Shown here piece by piece: positions 44,431-52,831 of a stretch of DNA of 64,000 nucleotides. Below the pieces are notes generated by a model that was not told the DNA's origin, did not search any database, and worked only from the letters and a program-made list of their open reading frames with translations. Position 1 is the first letter of the stretch. The number at the start of each line of letters is the position of its first letter. The translations under genes and the position numbers were made by a program. The stretch is taken from NCBI GenBank assembly GCA_017525245.1, contig JAFXTE010000077.1, positions 1-64,000 on the forward strand. The letters are read 5' to 3'. Source of the stretch: Bacteroidales bacterium (lineage in GTDB: Bacteria; Bacteroidota; Bacteroidia; Bacteroidales; WCHB1-69).

Positions 44431-45027
44431 ATGAAAGGTCTTCCAGTGAAATTCGCCCTGTTTCTATTCGTGTCTTTTATAACATTGAACATGTTTACCG
44501 TCGGTAAAGCCAAGGGTCAAGTGGCTTTGGGCATAAAGGCGGCTGGTAACATGACTAATTACATGAACCTCACAAACATGGATTTCGGTATGGAAGCCGG
44601 TGTTTTTATGAGGCTTGGGAACAAGCTCTTTTTTCAGCCCGAAGTGAATTATGTGTTCAAGAATTCCACTTTCAAGGAGAATGCTATAGAGGAGATATCC
44701 ACTAATGAGAAATTGCGACAGCACACTATAGCAGTCCCCTTATTGCTGGGTTTCCATTTCATAAACAAGGAAAATTTCAAATTCCACTTTACAGTAGGTC
44801 CTCGCTTTAATTTCAGAATCTCCGACAATGTGGTTGGCACCGACTGGAAAGCAGGGGCTCTGCAGTGGGGAGGACAGATTGGTCTTGGAATTGATGTATG
44901 GCGGTTTGCTTTTGATGTAAGTTATTGTATAGCAGCGGATAACTTTCGCAATTCGGTTACGACCGTCACCCATACTCAAATGGCCAATACCATACTTTTT
45001 TCGCTGGGTTTCAAGTTCTTGAAATAA
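44431..45027 (+). CDS. Outer-membrane beta-barrel protein (PorT-like, OMP_b-brl family)
   Basis: 198 residues with a signal peptide ending near KGQ (residue 29). The mature part has eight or so beta strands (VALGIKAAGNM, MEAGVFMRLGNKLFFQPEVNY, FTVGPRFNFRI, LGIDVWRFAFDVSY) and ends in FKFLK, typical of small barrels in Bacteroidota. The function is unknown. It is followed 48 bases later by an ECF sigma factor gene. Confidence 0.8.
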   Translation: MKGLPVKFALFLFVSFITLNMFTVGKAKGQVALGIKAAGNMTNYMNLTNMDFGMEAGVFMRLGNKLFFQPEVNYVFKNSTFKENAIEEISTNEKLRQHTIAVPLLLGFHFINKENFKFHFTVGPRFNFRISDNVVGTDWKAGALQWGGQIGLGIDVWRFAFDVSYCIAADNFRNSVTTVTHTQMANTILFSLGFKFLK

Positions 45028-45075
45028 TTTTCGGTTGTCACCCAAGATTCGGTTGTCAAAATACGTTTGTATAAA

Positions 45076-45630
45076 ATGAAAGAGCAGTCGGAAGTGTTGC
45101 AGTGGGTTCAAGACTGTCGTAGCGGCAGTACTCGTGCGCAACACAAACTGTTCAAGTACTTTTACAGCAGTGTCATGAGTGTGTGCATGCGCTATGCCGG
45201 AAGTACGGACGAGGCCGCCGATATGCTCAACGAAGGTTTCTTGAAAGTGTTTTCTAACCTTGACAAATATGAAAACTCAGGTTCTTTTGAGGCGTGGCTG
45301 AAACGGGTCGTGTGCAACGCCGCACTGGATTACCGGCGTAAGTATGATAGGAATGTCAATCTGGTGGACATTGACGATGTTCAGGACTCCCATTTTTCGG
45401 ATTACAATGTGAATGACGCCATATCGAAGATTTCTTCGGAGGAAATTGTCGGGTTAATCCAGCAGTTGCCGCCGGTCACGCGGGTTGTGTTCAACATGTT
45501 CGTTTTCGAGGGGTTCTCGCATCGCGAAATCGCCCAACAGTTAGACATTTCAGAGAATACGTCTGCATGGCATGTGAATCAGGCCAGATGTCGCCTCAAG
45601 GAATCCATAAAACTGTATGACAATGAATGA
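45076..45630 (+). CDS. ECF-type RNA polymerase sigma factor
   Basis: 184 residues. Region 2 spans about 20-95 (AADMLNEGFLKVFSNLDKYENS..WLKRVVCNAALDYRR). Region 4 at about 125-180 has the helix-turn-helix VFEGFSHREIAQQLDISENTSAWHV. A TTG at 45067 is an alternative start; the ATG at 45076 is preferred. The downstream gene overlaps it by 14 bases and encodes a one-helix membrane protein that may act as the anti-sigma factor. The likely signal is envelope stress or a surface cue. Confidence 0.92.
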   Translation: MKEQSEVLQWVQDCRSGSTRAQHKLFKYFYSSVMSVCMRYAGSTDEAADMLNEGFLKVFSNLDKYENSGSFEAWLKRVVCNAALDYRRKYDRNVNLVDIDDVQDSHFSDYNVNDAISKISSEEIVGLIQQLPPVTRVVFNMFVFEGFSHREIAQQLDISENTSAWHVNQARCRLKESIKLYDNE

Positions 45631-46138
45631 TATGACGGATTTTGACAAACTGATTAAAGAGAAAGCGGGACAAGCCTCCTATCCTTACGATAAGGCAGCT
45701 TGGAAGCAGTATAAGCGTAAAGCGGGGTTGCATGGCGGGGCTGCAAAGTATTGGGTGCTTGGGGCTGCCTCCATTGTTGCTGTTGGCACTTTTCTTCTGC
45801 TTAAACAGGGGCATCAAGCACCTCCTCCTTCTGTCCAACCTACACAAACTGTAGTATCCGCAGTAGATTCCGGATTGGCTTTGCAGAATGCCTCAAGCGA
45901 AGTGGCGGAGGACACATTGGCAATACAGGAAATACATGCGGTTTCAAAAGGCGCACATTCCGTTTCTCAAAAAAATATTGAAAAAATCGTAGAACAACCA
46001 CAAGCTTTGTTGAAAGACACATCCAAAGTCATCGGAAAAGTCACCTACGGGAAACCGATTGTCATCGATGTGGACACGATAACACGTATGGTCCCTACAG
46101 ATGAAGAATTGAAAAAAGGGCATAGCCGGTTGTTCTGA
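45617..46138 (+). CDS. Single-pass membrane protein, possible anti-sigma factor
   Basis: 173 residues. A short cytoplasmic part (1-43) with DKAAWKQYKRKAG, one membrane helix at about 44-61 (YWVLGAASIVAVGTFLLL), then a low-complexity Pro/Ser/Val-rich periplasmic part. No zinc-binding anti-sigma motif is visible. The 14-base overlap with the ECF sigma gene suggests a partner role. ATGs at 45617, 45623 and 45632 are all possible starts. Confidence 0.65.
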   Translation: MTMNDMTDFDKLIKEKAGQASYPYDKAAWKQYKRKAGLHGGAAKYWVLGAASIVAVGTFLLLKQGHQAPPPSVQPTQTVVSAVDSGLALQNASSEVAEDTLAIQEIHAVSKGAHSVSQKNIEKIVEQPQALLKDTSKVIGKVTYGKPIVIDVDTITRMVPTDEELKKGHSRLF

Positions 46139-46168
46139 AATTTTGGAGGATGGTTGCACTTTTTTTTG

Positions 46169-46176
46169 TACTTTTG
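46169..46176 (+). promoter_or_regulatory. -7 box of the yidC promoter
   Basis: TACTTTTG, a TAnnTTTG match, 21 bases before the yidC start codon. Confidence 0.55.
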
Positions 46177-46197
46177 CCGCCAATTTAAATTTGGAAA

Positions 46198-48141
46198 ATG
46201 GATAAGAATACGGTAATAGGTCTGTTGCTGATTTTCGCCCTGTTTATGGGCTTCAGCTTCTACCAGACCTCTCAGATGAAGAAGCAGAAAGCCGCGCAAG
46301 AAGCGCAGATGTTGGAAGAAATTGAGAAAGAGACGGCGGAAACCGCAAAGACACTCTCCTTGGACAATCAGTCGGACACGGCCGGTGTCCCTGTCGCACC
46401 CACCGCAACGGCAGCACTCACCCCCGCACAACGTTTCTCTAACGCCCAAGTCTCCGAAGACGGTGACTATATGGTTGAGACCGCCAAGGCTTACTACTTC
46501 TTCAGCAAGAAAGGAGGCTACCTCAAACAAATCGAACTTAAGGATGTCTATCGCTACACGCCGAAGGACTCCGCCAAGCAACCCCTTGTGATTTACGAAG
46601 GCGGCTCCAACAGCATGGCTATCAAGCTGATGCTCCGCGACCAGTCGGAAATCTCCACCGGTGATTGCTATTTTTTGGCCAATGCGGATGAACTTGTGGT
46701 GGATGAGCAACACAACAAACTCTCCCTCAGACTCTATCCTAACGCCGGCACCGACAGTACAAAGTGTCAGGTTCTTGACCAAAAATCCTACATTGAGTAT
46801 CTTTATACATTCTCCAATGACGACTATAAGTTCGACTATGAAATCAATGTCGTCAATATGGAGCCTTACCTCTACCCGAACCGCCGGGCCTTTACGATAC
46901 AGTGGCAGGCGCAGCCCAAGTGTGTGGAGAAAAATTTCGATTATGAGAAGAACATCACCTCTGTATATTATATGGATAACAGCGATGATGTCGGCAACTT
47001 AGATGAGCGTAAGCCTGACAAAAAGGATTTCACCGCCCCGCTGAAGTGGGTCTCCTTCAAACAGCAGTTCTTCACCACCTGTTTGGTGTCTAAGGAGGTC
47101 CCGTTCTCTTCCGGTTCCCTGTCGGTGCAAATTCCCGAAGACAGACGTGACAACATTCTGAAAGACTGCACCGCCGACCTTGATTTCGAGGTCGCCGACT
47201 TGAACAAAGGGCATTTCGGTATGTACATGTACGTGGGACCGAACCAGTACCGTTTACTCAAGGAGTACGATACGAAGTTAGAGCGTCAGGTTCCGCTTGG
47301 TTGGGGTTTCTTCCTGTTGCATTGGGTAAACCGTTTCATCATCATCCCGATTTTCAACTGGTTGGAAGCGTACGGATTGAGCTACGGAATCATCATTCTG
47401 ATACTCACCATTTTCATCAAGATAGTGGTGCTGCCGGTGAGTTACAAGACGTATATGTCATCGGCGAAGATGCGTGTTTTGAAGCCTGAGATTGAGGCGA
47501 TAAATGCGAAATACCCGAAAGACGAGGACATGATGAAGAAGCAACAGGCCACGATGCAACTATATCGTAGCGCAGGTGTCAAACCGGCTGGCGGTTGCGT
47601 GCCGATGCTGCTGCAAATGCCTATCCTCATTGCCATGTATCGCTTTTTCCCTGCCGCATACGAGTTGCGCCAGCAGTCGTTCCTGTGGGCAGAAGATCTC
47701 TCCACGTATGATTCTATCTGGGATTTCGGCCGCAGCATCCCGCTCTATGGCGATCACGTCAGCCTTTTCACGCTGCTGATGACTGCCGCCACGATAGTAT
47801 ATACTTGGCTGAACAACAAGTTGATGGCCCCCACGCAGGGCAATAAGGACCAGCAACGTATGATGAACATCATGATGTATATGATGCCTATCATGTTCCT
47901 GTTCATGTTCAACAATTTCGCATCCGCTCTTACTTACTATTATCTGCTCTTCAACCTTGTCACATTCCTGCAGATGTTCATCTTCCGTGTTGCAGTCGAT
48001 GAGAACAAACTTCGCGCCAAAATGCAGGAGAATATGAAGAAGCCCGTCAAGAAATCCAAATGGCAGCTGAAGATGGAAGAATTGCAAAAACAGCAGGCGC
48101 AAATGCTTAAACAACAGCAACAATCACAAAAAAGAAAATAA
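46198..48141 (+). CDS. yidC: Membrane protein insertase YidC
   Basis: 647 residues, the usual length of Bacteroidota YidC. An N-terminal membrane helix is followed by a large periplasmic beta-sandwich (about 80-350). The conserved 60KD insertase block comes at about 370-600, with YGLSYGIIILILTIFIKIVVLPV, then QMPILIAMYRFFP and the last helices. The C-terminus is basic/Gln-rich (KQQQQSQKRK), likely contacting ribosomes. It inserts and folds inner-membrane proteins with or without SecYEG. Confidence 0.96.
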   Translation: MDKNTVIGLLLIFALFMGFSFYQTSQMKKQKAAQEAQMLEEIEKETAETAKTLSLDNQSDTAGVPVAPTATAALTPAQRFSNAQVSEDGDYMVETAKAYYFFSKKGGYLKQIELKDVYRYTPKDSAKQPLVIYEGGSNSMAIKLMLRDQSEISTGDCYFLANADELVVDEQHNKLSLRLYPNAGTDSTKCQVLDQKSYIEYLYTFSNDDYKFDYEINVVNMEPYLYPNRRAFTIQWQAQPKCVEKNFDYEKNITSVYYMDNSDDVGNLDERKPDKKDFTAPLKWVSFKQQFFTTCLVSKEVPFSSGSLSVQIPEDRRDNILKDCTADLDFEVADLNKGHFGMYMYVGPNQYRLLKEYDTKLERQVPLGWGFFLLHWVNRFIIIPIFNWLEAYGLSYGIIILILTIFIKIVVLPVSYKTYMSSAKMRVLKPEIEAINAKYPKDEDMMKKQQATMQLYRSAGVKPAGGCVPMLLQMPILIAMYRFFPAAYELRQQSFLWAEDLSTYDSIWDFGRSIPLYGDHVSLFTLLMTAATIVYTWLNNKLMAPTQGNKDQQRMMNIMMYMMPIMFLFMFNNFASALTYYYLLFNLVTFLQMFIFRVAVDENKLRAKMQENMKKPVKKSKWQLKMEELQKQQAQMLKQQQQSQKRK

Positions 48142-48178
48142 TTTTTGAAAAAAGATGGCAAAGTGAACGAAATTTCCG

Positions 48179-48186
48179 TACTTTTG
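48179..48186 (+). promoter_or_regulatory. -7 box upstream of the DUF3276-parA-parB genes
   Basis: TACTTTTG, 35 bases before the DUF3276 start codon. Confidence 0.5.
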
Positions 48187-48221
48187 CGGTCTCATTTGAA
48201 TCAATAAAAGTATTAGACATT

Positions 48222-48569
48222 ATGGAAAATCAAGACAAAAACGAAGTCCTCTCGCGTGCAGTGAAAGCAGGGAAAAGAACCTATTTCTTCGATGTCAAGA
48301 AAAGCAGGAATGAGGAGATGTATCTCACCATTACGGAAAGCAAACGCAAGTTTAACGCTGATAACGGAAACTTCTTCTACGAGAAACACAAAATATTCCT
48401 CTACAAGGAGGATTTTGAAAAATTCAAGAACGCTCTTACGGGTGTGATTGATTTCATTGAAAATGGCATTGTTCCTGAGGACACGTTCATTGAGAACGAC
48501 AATTTTGAGAAGACGGATGACGATATGGATTTAGGCATCACCTTTGATGACATAGATCTTTCATTATAA
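48222..48569 (+). CDS. DUF3276 (PUR domain) nucleic-acid-binding protein
   Basis: 115 residues. The family pattern AGKRTYFFDVKKSRNEEMYLTITE...KHKIFLYKEDFEKF marks the bacterial PUR-alpha-like fold, a small homodimeric single-strand DNA/RNA binder typical of Bacteroidota and spirochaetes. The tail is acidic. The gene sits 1 base before parA, which hints at co-expression with the chromosome segregation genes. Confidence 0.88.
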   Translation: MENQDKNEVLSRAVKAGKRTYFFDVKKSRNEEMYLTITESKRKFNADNGNFFYEKHKIFLYKEDFEKFKNALTGVIDFIENGIVPEDTFIENDNFEKTDDDMDLGITFDDIDLSL

Positions 48570-48570
48570 A

Positions 48571-49344
48571 ATGGGGAAAGTAGTAGCCATTGTAAACCAG
48601 AAAGGTGGAGTAGGGAAGACAACCACCGCCGTGAATCTGGCAGCGTCGTTGGCGCTGCTGGATTTTCGTGTGTTGTTGATTGATGCTGACCCACAGGGCA
48701 ATGCATCCAGTGGTGTTGGTGTTTATCCGGACGACAACACCATAAGTATCTATGACTGCATTGTGAACGGTAAGATGGCCTCGGAGGCCGTTGTGGAAAC
48801 GAAAACCCCCAACCTCTATTTGATGCCAGCCACCATTCACCTTGTGGGTGCCGAAATCGAGATGATTTCTTTCGACCGTCGGGAATATCGGATGAAGGAC
48901 GCACTTACGGATGTCAGGAACGATTACGACTTTATCTTCATCGACTGTGCGCCGTCACTGGGCCTTGTCACCCTTAACGCGCTTGTCGCCGCCGATTCCG
49001 TCATCATTCCCGTGCAGTGCGAGTATTTCGCCCTCGAAGGTCTCGGCAAACTGCTCAACACAGTCCGTATCGTGCAGTCGAACATGAACCCAAATCTTTC
49101 CATTGAAGGAATTTTGATGACGATGTACACGAACCGCTTCAAGTCCTCCAACGCTGTCTATGAGGATGTGCGTTTCCATTGCCGCGACATCGTGTTCGAC
49201 ACCGTCATCAACCGCACGGTGCGCTTGAGCGAGGCCCCGAGCTATGGGGTGCCTATCGCTGTCTATGACATCAAATCCGTTGGCCACGTCAACTACATGA
49301 ACCTCGCCAAGGAGTTCTTGCTGAAGAACGGATACACCGTATAA
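48571..49344 (+). CDS. parA: Chromosome partitioning ATPase ParA (Soj)
   Basis: 257 residues. The deviant Walker A KGGVGKTTT is at residues 11-19, with the lysine signature of ParA/MinD ATPases. A Walker A' DADPQGN near 40 and DCAPSLG near 127 follow. It binds DNA non-specifically in its ATP form and moves ParB-parS complexes. ParB is encoded 93 bases downstream; the gap has TTCAAAG-type repeats. I saw no parS consensus in the window. Confidence 0.95.
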   Translation: MGKVVAIVNQKGGVGKTTTAVNLAASLALLDFRVLLIDADPQGNASSGVGVYPDDNTISIYDCIVNGKMASEAVVETKTPNLYLMPATIHLVGAEIEMISFDRREYRMKDALTDVRNDYDFIFIDCAPSLGLVTLNALVAADSVIIPVQCEYFALEGLGKLLNTVRIVQSNMNPNLSIEGILMTMYTNRFKSSNAVYEDVRFHCRDIVFDTVINRTVRLSEAPSYGVPIAVYDIKSVGHVNYMNLAKEFLLKNGYTV

Positions 49345-49385
49345 TGAACAATGTTCAAAGTTCAATGTTCAAAGTTCAAAGTTCA
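49345..49385. repeat. Low-complexity spacer between parA and parB
   Basis: Tandem TTCAAAGTTCAATG-type words. The same word family occurs at 51018-51080 and 55322-55358. Confidence 0.8.
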
Positions 49386-49437
49386 AATCACTATTCACTA
49401 ATCACTCTTCACAAACATTAATCTGAATCAAAATATT

Positions 49438-50313
49438 ATGCCAAAGAATGACAGACCATTAGGACGCGGATTGGAAGCGATGCTCGGCGGGATGGAGATA
49501 CCCGTGCACAGTGAGCATACGCAGGTGGTAAGTGGTAATACTAACATCCGTGTTGAATCGATAGAAGCCAACCCCTATCAGCCACGCACTCGTTTCGATG
49601 AAGAGTCGTTGGCGGAATTGGCCCAGTCCATCAAGACTTATGGGCTGATCCAGCCGGTGACAGTGCGTCCGGTAGGCAACGGCAAATACCAGCTCATTTC
49701 CGGAGAGCGACGTTTCCGTGCCGCGCAGTTGGCGGGATTGACTGAAATCCCTGCCTTTGTCCGCACTGTGGATGATGCCCTTTCCATCCAGATGGCTCTC
49801 GTGGAGAACATCCAACGCACCGACCTGAACGCTATCGAGATAGCCTTGAGCTACCAGATGCTCATGGAAGAATGTCATTTCACCCAAGAAGAACTGGCTG
49901 TCAAAGTAGGGAAGACCAACACGTCCATTTCCAACTACTTGCGTCTCCTCAAGCTTTCAACACCCGTGCAGGTGGCCGTGCGCGACAACCAGATCGCCAT
50001 GGGGCATGCCCGCGCATTGGTTCCTGTGGAGGACGAGGCGTTACAAGCCAAATTGGTACAGCAGATTATCAAAGATCAACTGTCTGTGAGACAGACTGAA
50101 TCGTTGGTGAAATCCGCCTTGGAGGGCACCCGTAACAAAAAGTCGAAGGTGAAAATAACCCTTTCCGATGAAGTGCGCAACGCCCAGACCGCCTTGGGGA
50201 AGAAATTGAACACAAAGGTGAATATCAAGAAAGATATCTCGGGGAAGGGCACGATTCAAATTCCGTTCTCCTCCGACGAAGAGTTAAAACATATTCTGGA
50301 CGTTTTGCAATAA
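49438..50313 (+). CDS. parB: Chromosome partitioning protein ParB
   Basis: 291 residues. The ParB/Spo0J N-terminal domain begins near 40 (IEANPYQPRTRFDEESLAEL). The CTP-binding signature SGERRFRAAQLAGL is near 83, and the helix-turn-helix QEELAVKVGKTNTSISNYLRLL near 150. The C-terminal dimerisation part is present. It binds parS sites and slides as a CTP-dependent clamp, interacting with ParA. Confidence 0.96.
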   Translation: MPKNDRPLGRGLEAMLGGMEIPVHSEHTQVVSGNTNIRVESIEANPYQPRTRFDEESLAELAQSIKTYGLIQPVTVRPVGNGKYQLISGERRFRAAQLAGLTEIPAFVRTVDDALSIQMALVENIQRTDLNAIEIALSYQMLMEECHFTQEELAVKVGKTNTSISNYLRLLKLSTPVQVAVRDNQIAMGHARALVPVEDEALQAKLVQQIIKDQLSVRQTESLVKSALEGTRNKKSKVKITLSDEVRNAQTALGKKLNTKVNIKKDISGKGTIQIPFSSDEELKHILDVLQ

Positions 50314-50348
50314 ATCGTTAACATCAGCGTTAGCTTGTTGCAAATGTG

Positions 50349-50933
50349 ATGATTATGAGAATGAAGAAGCAGATTTTTGTGGGTGTTATATTGCTCTGCA
50401 TGAGTCTGTTCGCTTATTCCCAAGAAATTACCTCACCGAAGGTCTCTCGTGTGAAAGCACATGATTCGCTGAAGGTTGCCAAACATAGTCCGACGGCCGC
50501 GATGCTGTATTCCATCATTCCAGGTGGCGGGCAGATTTATAACCGCAAATATTGGAAAGTGCCTATTATCTATGGCTTGTTTGAGGTGTCCGGCTATTTT
50601 TTGTACAAATACACGTCTGACATGCTCTTGTACAGAAGGGAATTTATCAACCGTCGCGATGGGCATACAGACTTGCTGATTCCCGGATTGGCCAATTCTG
50701 ATGACGAGAACATCCTTTCCATGCACCAAAAGGCGCTCCGCAATATGGAAATCAGTCTTGCGGCCACCGCCCTCATCTATACACTAAACTTTATCGATGC
50801 CATGGTGGATGCGCACCTCTACTACTTTGATGTTTCTGATGATTTGTCGCTGTATTGGAGCCCGATGTTGTTGCCGACCCCGGGCAGCACCTCGCCATCA
50901 TACGGCATCTCAGTGGCTTTGAGCTTCAAATAA
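50349..50933 (+). CDS. DUF5683 family protein
   Basis: About 194 residues with a signal sequence (MKKQIFVGVILLCMSLFAYSQ from the ATG at 50361). The family pattern HSPTAAMLYSIIPGGGQIYNRKYWKVP is followed by two membrane-like stretches. In Bacteroidota this gene commonly follows parB and precedes dapB/lepB, as here. It may be a small envelope protein; the role is unknown. Several closely spaced starts exist (GTG 50346, ATG 50349, 50355, 50361). Confidence 0.85.
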   Translation: MIMRMKKQIFVGVILLCMSLFAYSQEITSPKVSRVKAHDSLKVAKHSPTAAMLYSIIPGGGQIYNRKYWKVPIIYGLFEVSGYFLYKYTSDMLLYRREFINRRDGHTDLLIPGLANSDDENILSMHQKALRNMEISLAATALIYTLNFIDAMVDAHLYYFDVSDDLSLYWSPMLLPTPGSTSPSYGISVALSFK

Positions 50934-51086
50934 CTACTTAGACTTAAACTTAGACTTAGACTTAGACTTAAACTTAGACTTAGACTTAGACTTAAACTTA
51001 AACTTAGACTTAGACCCTTGAACATTGAACATTGAACATTGAACATAGACCCTTGAACATAGACCCTTGAACTTTAAACTTTAAAC
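50932..51086. repeat. Low-complexity spacer between DUF5683 gene and tlpA-like gene
   Basis: ACTTAGACTTAAACTTAG words (50934-51015) run directly into CTTGAACATTGAACATTG words (51016-51086). A frame through the complement would give a run of Leu-Ser repeats, which is not a protein-coding signal. Confidence 0.9.
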
Positions 51087-51093
51087 TAAAATA

Positions 51094-52197
51094 ATGACCA
51101 AATCCAATATCATCTTAGCCGCATTTGTCCTGTTCATGCTCCCATTTGGGCTTTCGGCGCAGAATTGTCATATTACGGGACGAGTCGCCGTGCCGGCACT
51201 GCAGGGCAAGAAAATCGCAGTGCTGAATATGAATACCGGCAAGTCGTTGACATCCACAAAGATAGTGGACAGCGTTTTTACATTGGACATCGATGTGTCG
51301 GAACCGTTCGTGGGCATGCTAAAGACGGATCCTCAAAACAACAATGCCCGCAGTTACTATTACCTGCGCATTGTTGGCGAACCAGGCAATATCTACGCCG
51401 ACTTGGTGACCGATTCGTTGTCTGGAACGCCGCTTAATGACCGGTTCTATGACTTTTCCAAAAGGTGCAATAATGAGGTAAGTGTCATCAACGCCTATTA
51501 TTCTAAACTGGATCAGTTGATTTCTAAGCCAAGGGAGGAGCGGGAGAAATTGGCGCAGGAGTATCAAAACAGGACCACGATGCTCTTTCTCATGGTAAAA
51601 GACACTTACACCGCTAACAAGTCGAATGCCATGGGCGCACTTGTTATGGAGAATTATCTGGAATATGAGGCGGAAGATTATGAGTCGGTGGTGGAAATGT
51701 TGGAAGGGGCAGCTCCTGTGGTAACTACATATCAGCCTCTTAAGACGAAACTGGCGGCGATGGAAAAAATTAGCCACACGGCAGCGGGCAAACCGTTTAT
51801 TGACCTTAACTTGACGGACTATAAGACAAAGAAACCAGTAAAGTTGAGTAAGGTGATCAACGGCAAGGTCGCTCTTATCGACTTCTGGGCTTCCTGGTGC
51901 GGACCGTGTCGCCGTGAAATCCCCTACATCAAGAAAATTCACGAACAATATGGTGGCAAGGACTTTGTGGTAATCAGTCTCAACGTGTGGGACAAACCCG
52001 AGGCGCAGGCCAAAGCTATCAAGGATTTGGGCATGACGTGGACACAGCTGACCGATGCCACCCGGAATGCAACCGATACCTACGGCGTTGATGGTATTCC
52101 GCAGATACTGCTCATCGGCAAGGACGGGAAAATCATTGCCCGTGATTTGAGAGGGGAAGAAATCGAGAAGGCCGTGAAAAAAGCATTGGAAAAATAG
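51094..52197 (+). CDS. TlpA-family thiol-disulfide oxidoreductase with DUF4369-like domain
   Basis: 367 residues. Signal peptide to about 22 (GLSAQN). A beta-rich DUF4369-like N-terminal domain (25-130). A helical linker. A C-terminal thioredoxin fold with the active site FWASWCGPCRREIPYIKKI near 266-284 and a cis-Pro GIPQILLI near 340. It acts in the periplasm, reducing or exchanging disulfides. It lies between the DUF5683 gene and the toxin-antitoxin pair in the parAB-dapB gene set. Confidence 0.9.
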   Translation: MTKSNIILAAFVLFMLPFGLSAQNCHITGRVAVPALQGKKIAVLNMNTGKSLTSTKIVDSVFTLDIDVSEPFVGMLKTDPQNNNARSYYYLRIVGEPGNIYADLVTDSLSGTPLNDRFYDFSKRCNNEVSVINAYYSKLDQLISKPREEREKLAQEYQNRTTMLFLMVKDTYTANKSNAMGALVMENYLEYEAEDYESVVEMLEGAAPVVTTYQPLKTKLAAMEKISHTAAGKPFIDLNLTDYKTKKPVKLSKVINGKVALIDFWASWCGPCRREIPYIKKIHEQYGGKDFVVISLNVWDKPEAQAKAIKDLGMTWTQLTDATRNATDTYGVDGIPQILLIGKDGKIIARDLRGEEIEKAVKKALEK

Positions 52198-52216
52198 TCC
52201 GTTTTTTGTACTTTTG
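52186..52216 (+). promoter_or_regulatory. Promoter of the second toxin-antitoxin module
   Basis: ATTG at 52186-52189 region, 19 bases, then TACTTTTG (52209-52216), followed by the antitoxin start at 52242. The stretch TTTTTTGTACTTTTGC closely resembles the TTTTTTGTATTTTTGC of the first module's promoter at 18668-18684. Confidence 0.65.
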
Positions 52217-52241
52217 CACTTTGAAACAAAGGATTAGACGT

Positions 52242-52490
52242 ATGACTGCTGTAGAATTACAAACCGAACTGTTGCGAGAAATCTCTCCCATTGCAGAAGA
52301 CGAGGGGTTGATGCGCAAGGTGATTAATTATGTTAGAGATCTCGTCCGCATTAAAGATGAGGAGGTCGAGACCAAAGAAGATGTCGTTGGAAACATACGT
52401 GAAGCATTTGCCGAATTTAAACAATATAAGGAAGGTCAACTTGAATTTCAAACTGCCGATGATTTACTAAATGAACTTCGTACATTATGA
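52242..52490 (+). CDS. Antitoxin of a RelE-type module
   Basis: 82 residues from the ATG at 52242 (a longer frame from 52206 would start inside the promoter). Charged, helical. The N-terminus MTAVELQTELLREISPIAED is similar to the antitoxin at 18710, while the C-terminus differs, as expected for the part that clamps a different toxin. Its stop overlaps the toxin start by 4 bases. Confidence 0.75.
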   Translation: MTAVELQTELLREISPIAEDEGLMRKVINYVRDLVRIKDEEVETKEDVVGNIREAFAEFKQYKEGQLEFQTADDLLNELRTL

Positions 52491-52831
52491 ACTGTAGAAT
52501 CGTTGTCACTCCGACTTTTTCTCGTGAATCTAAAAAACTATCCAAACGCTATCCTTCATTTGCGGACGATTTTGAAAGTTTTCTTCTTAATCTGAAGGAA
52601 AACCCATCGTCGGGAACTTCTATAGGGCATGGGATTCATAAAATTCGTTTCGCAATAACCTCAAAAGGCAAAGGAAAACGCGGTGGAGCAAGAGTCATTT
52701 CGCATGTTAACGTTGTACTTGAACTAAATCAACAAGAGGTGACTTTGTTAACAATATACGACAAGTCCTATAAAGAAAATATAACAAATCAGGAAATAAT
52801 ACAATTATTGCAAGAAGCAGGAATCGAATAA
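52487..52831 (+). CDS. RelE/ParE-superfamily toxin
   Basis: 114 residues. The pattern VTPTFSRESKKLSKRYPSF, then IHKIRFAITSKGKGKRGGARVI and VTLLTIYDKSYKENI, is typical of RelE/HigB-type toxins (ribosome-dependent mRNA cleavage). The stop codon TAA shares its last base with the dapB ATG (TAATG), so this addiction module is translationally attached to an essential biosynthetic gene. Confidence 0.83.
   Translation: MNCRIVVTPTFSRESKKLSKRYPSFADDFESFLLNLKENPSSGTSIGHGIHKIRFAITSKGKGKRGGARVISHVNVVLELNQQEVTLLTIYDKSYKENITNQEIIQLLQEAGIE

Noticed and set aside
48571-50313. parS site or replication origin near parAB
   Set aside because: I found no 16-base parS palindrome and no DnaA-box cluster in the surrounding gaps; the gaps hold only tandem words.
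50822-51046. Frame encoding a Leu-Ser repeat
   Set aside because: It is the translation of the ACTTAG tandem words; no start context and no protein-like composition.
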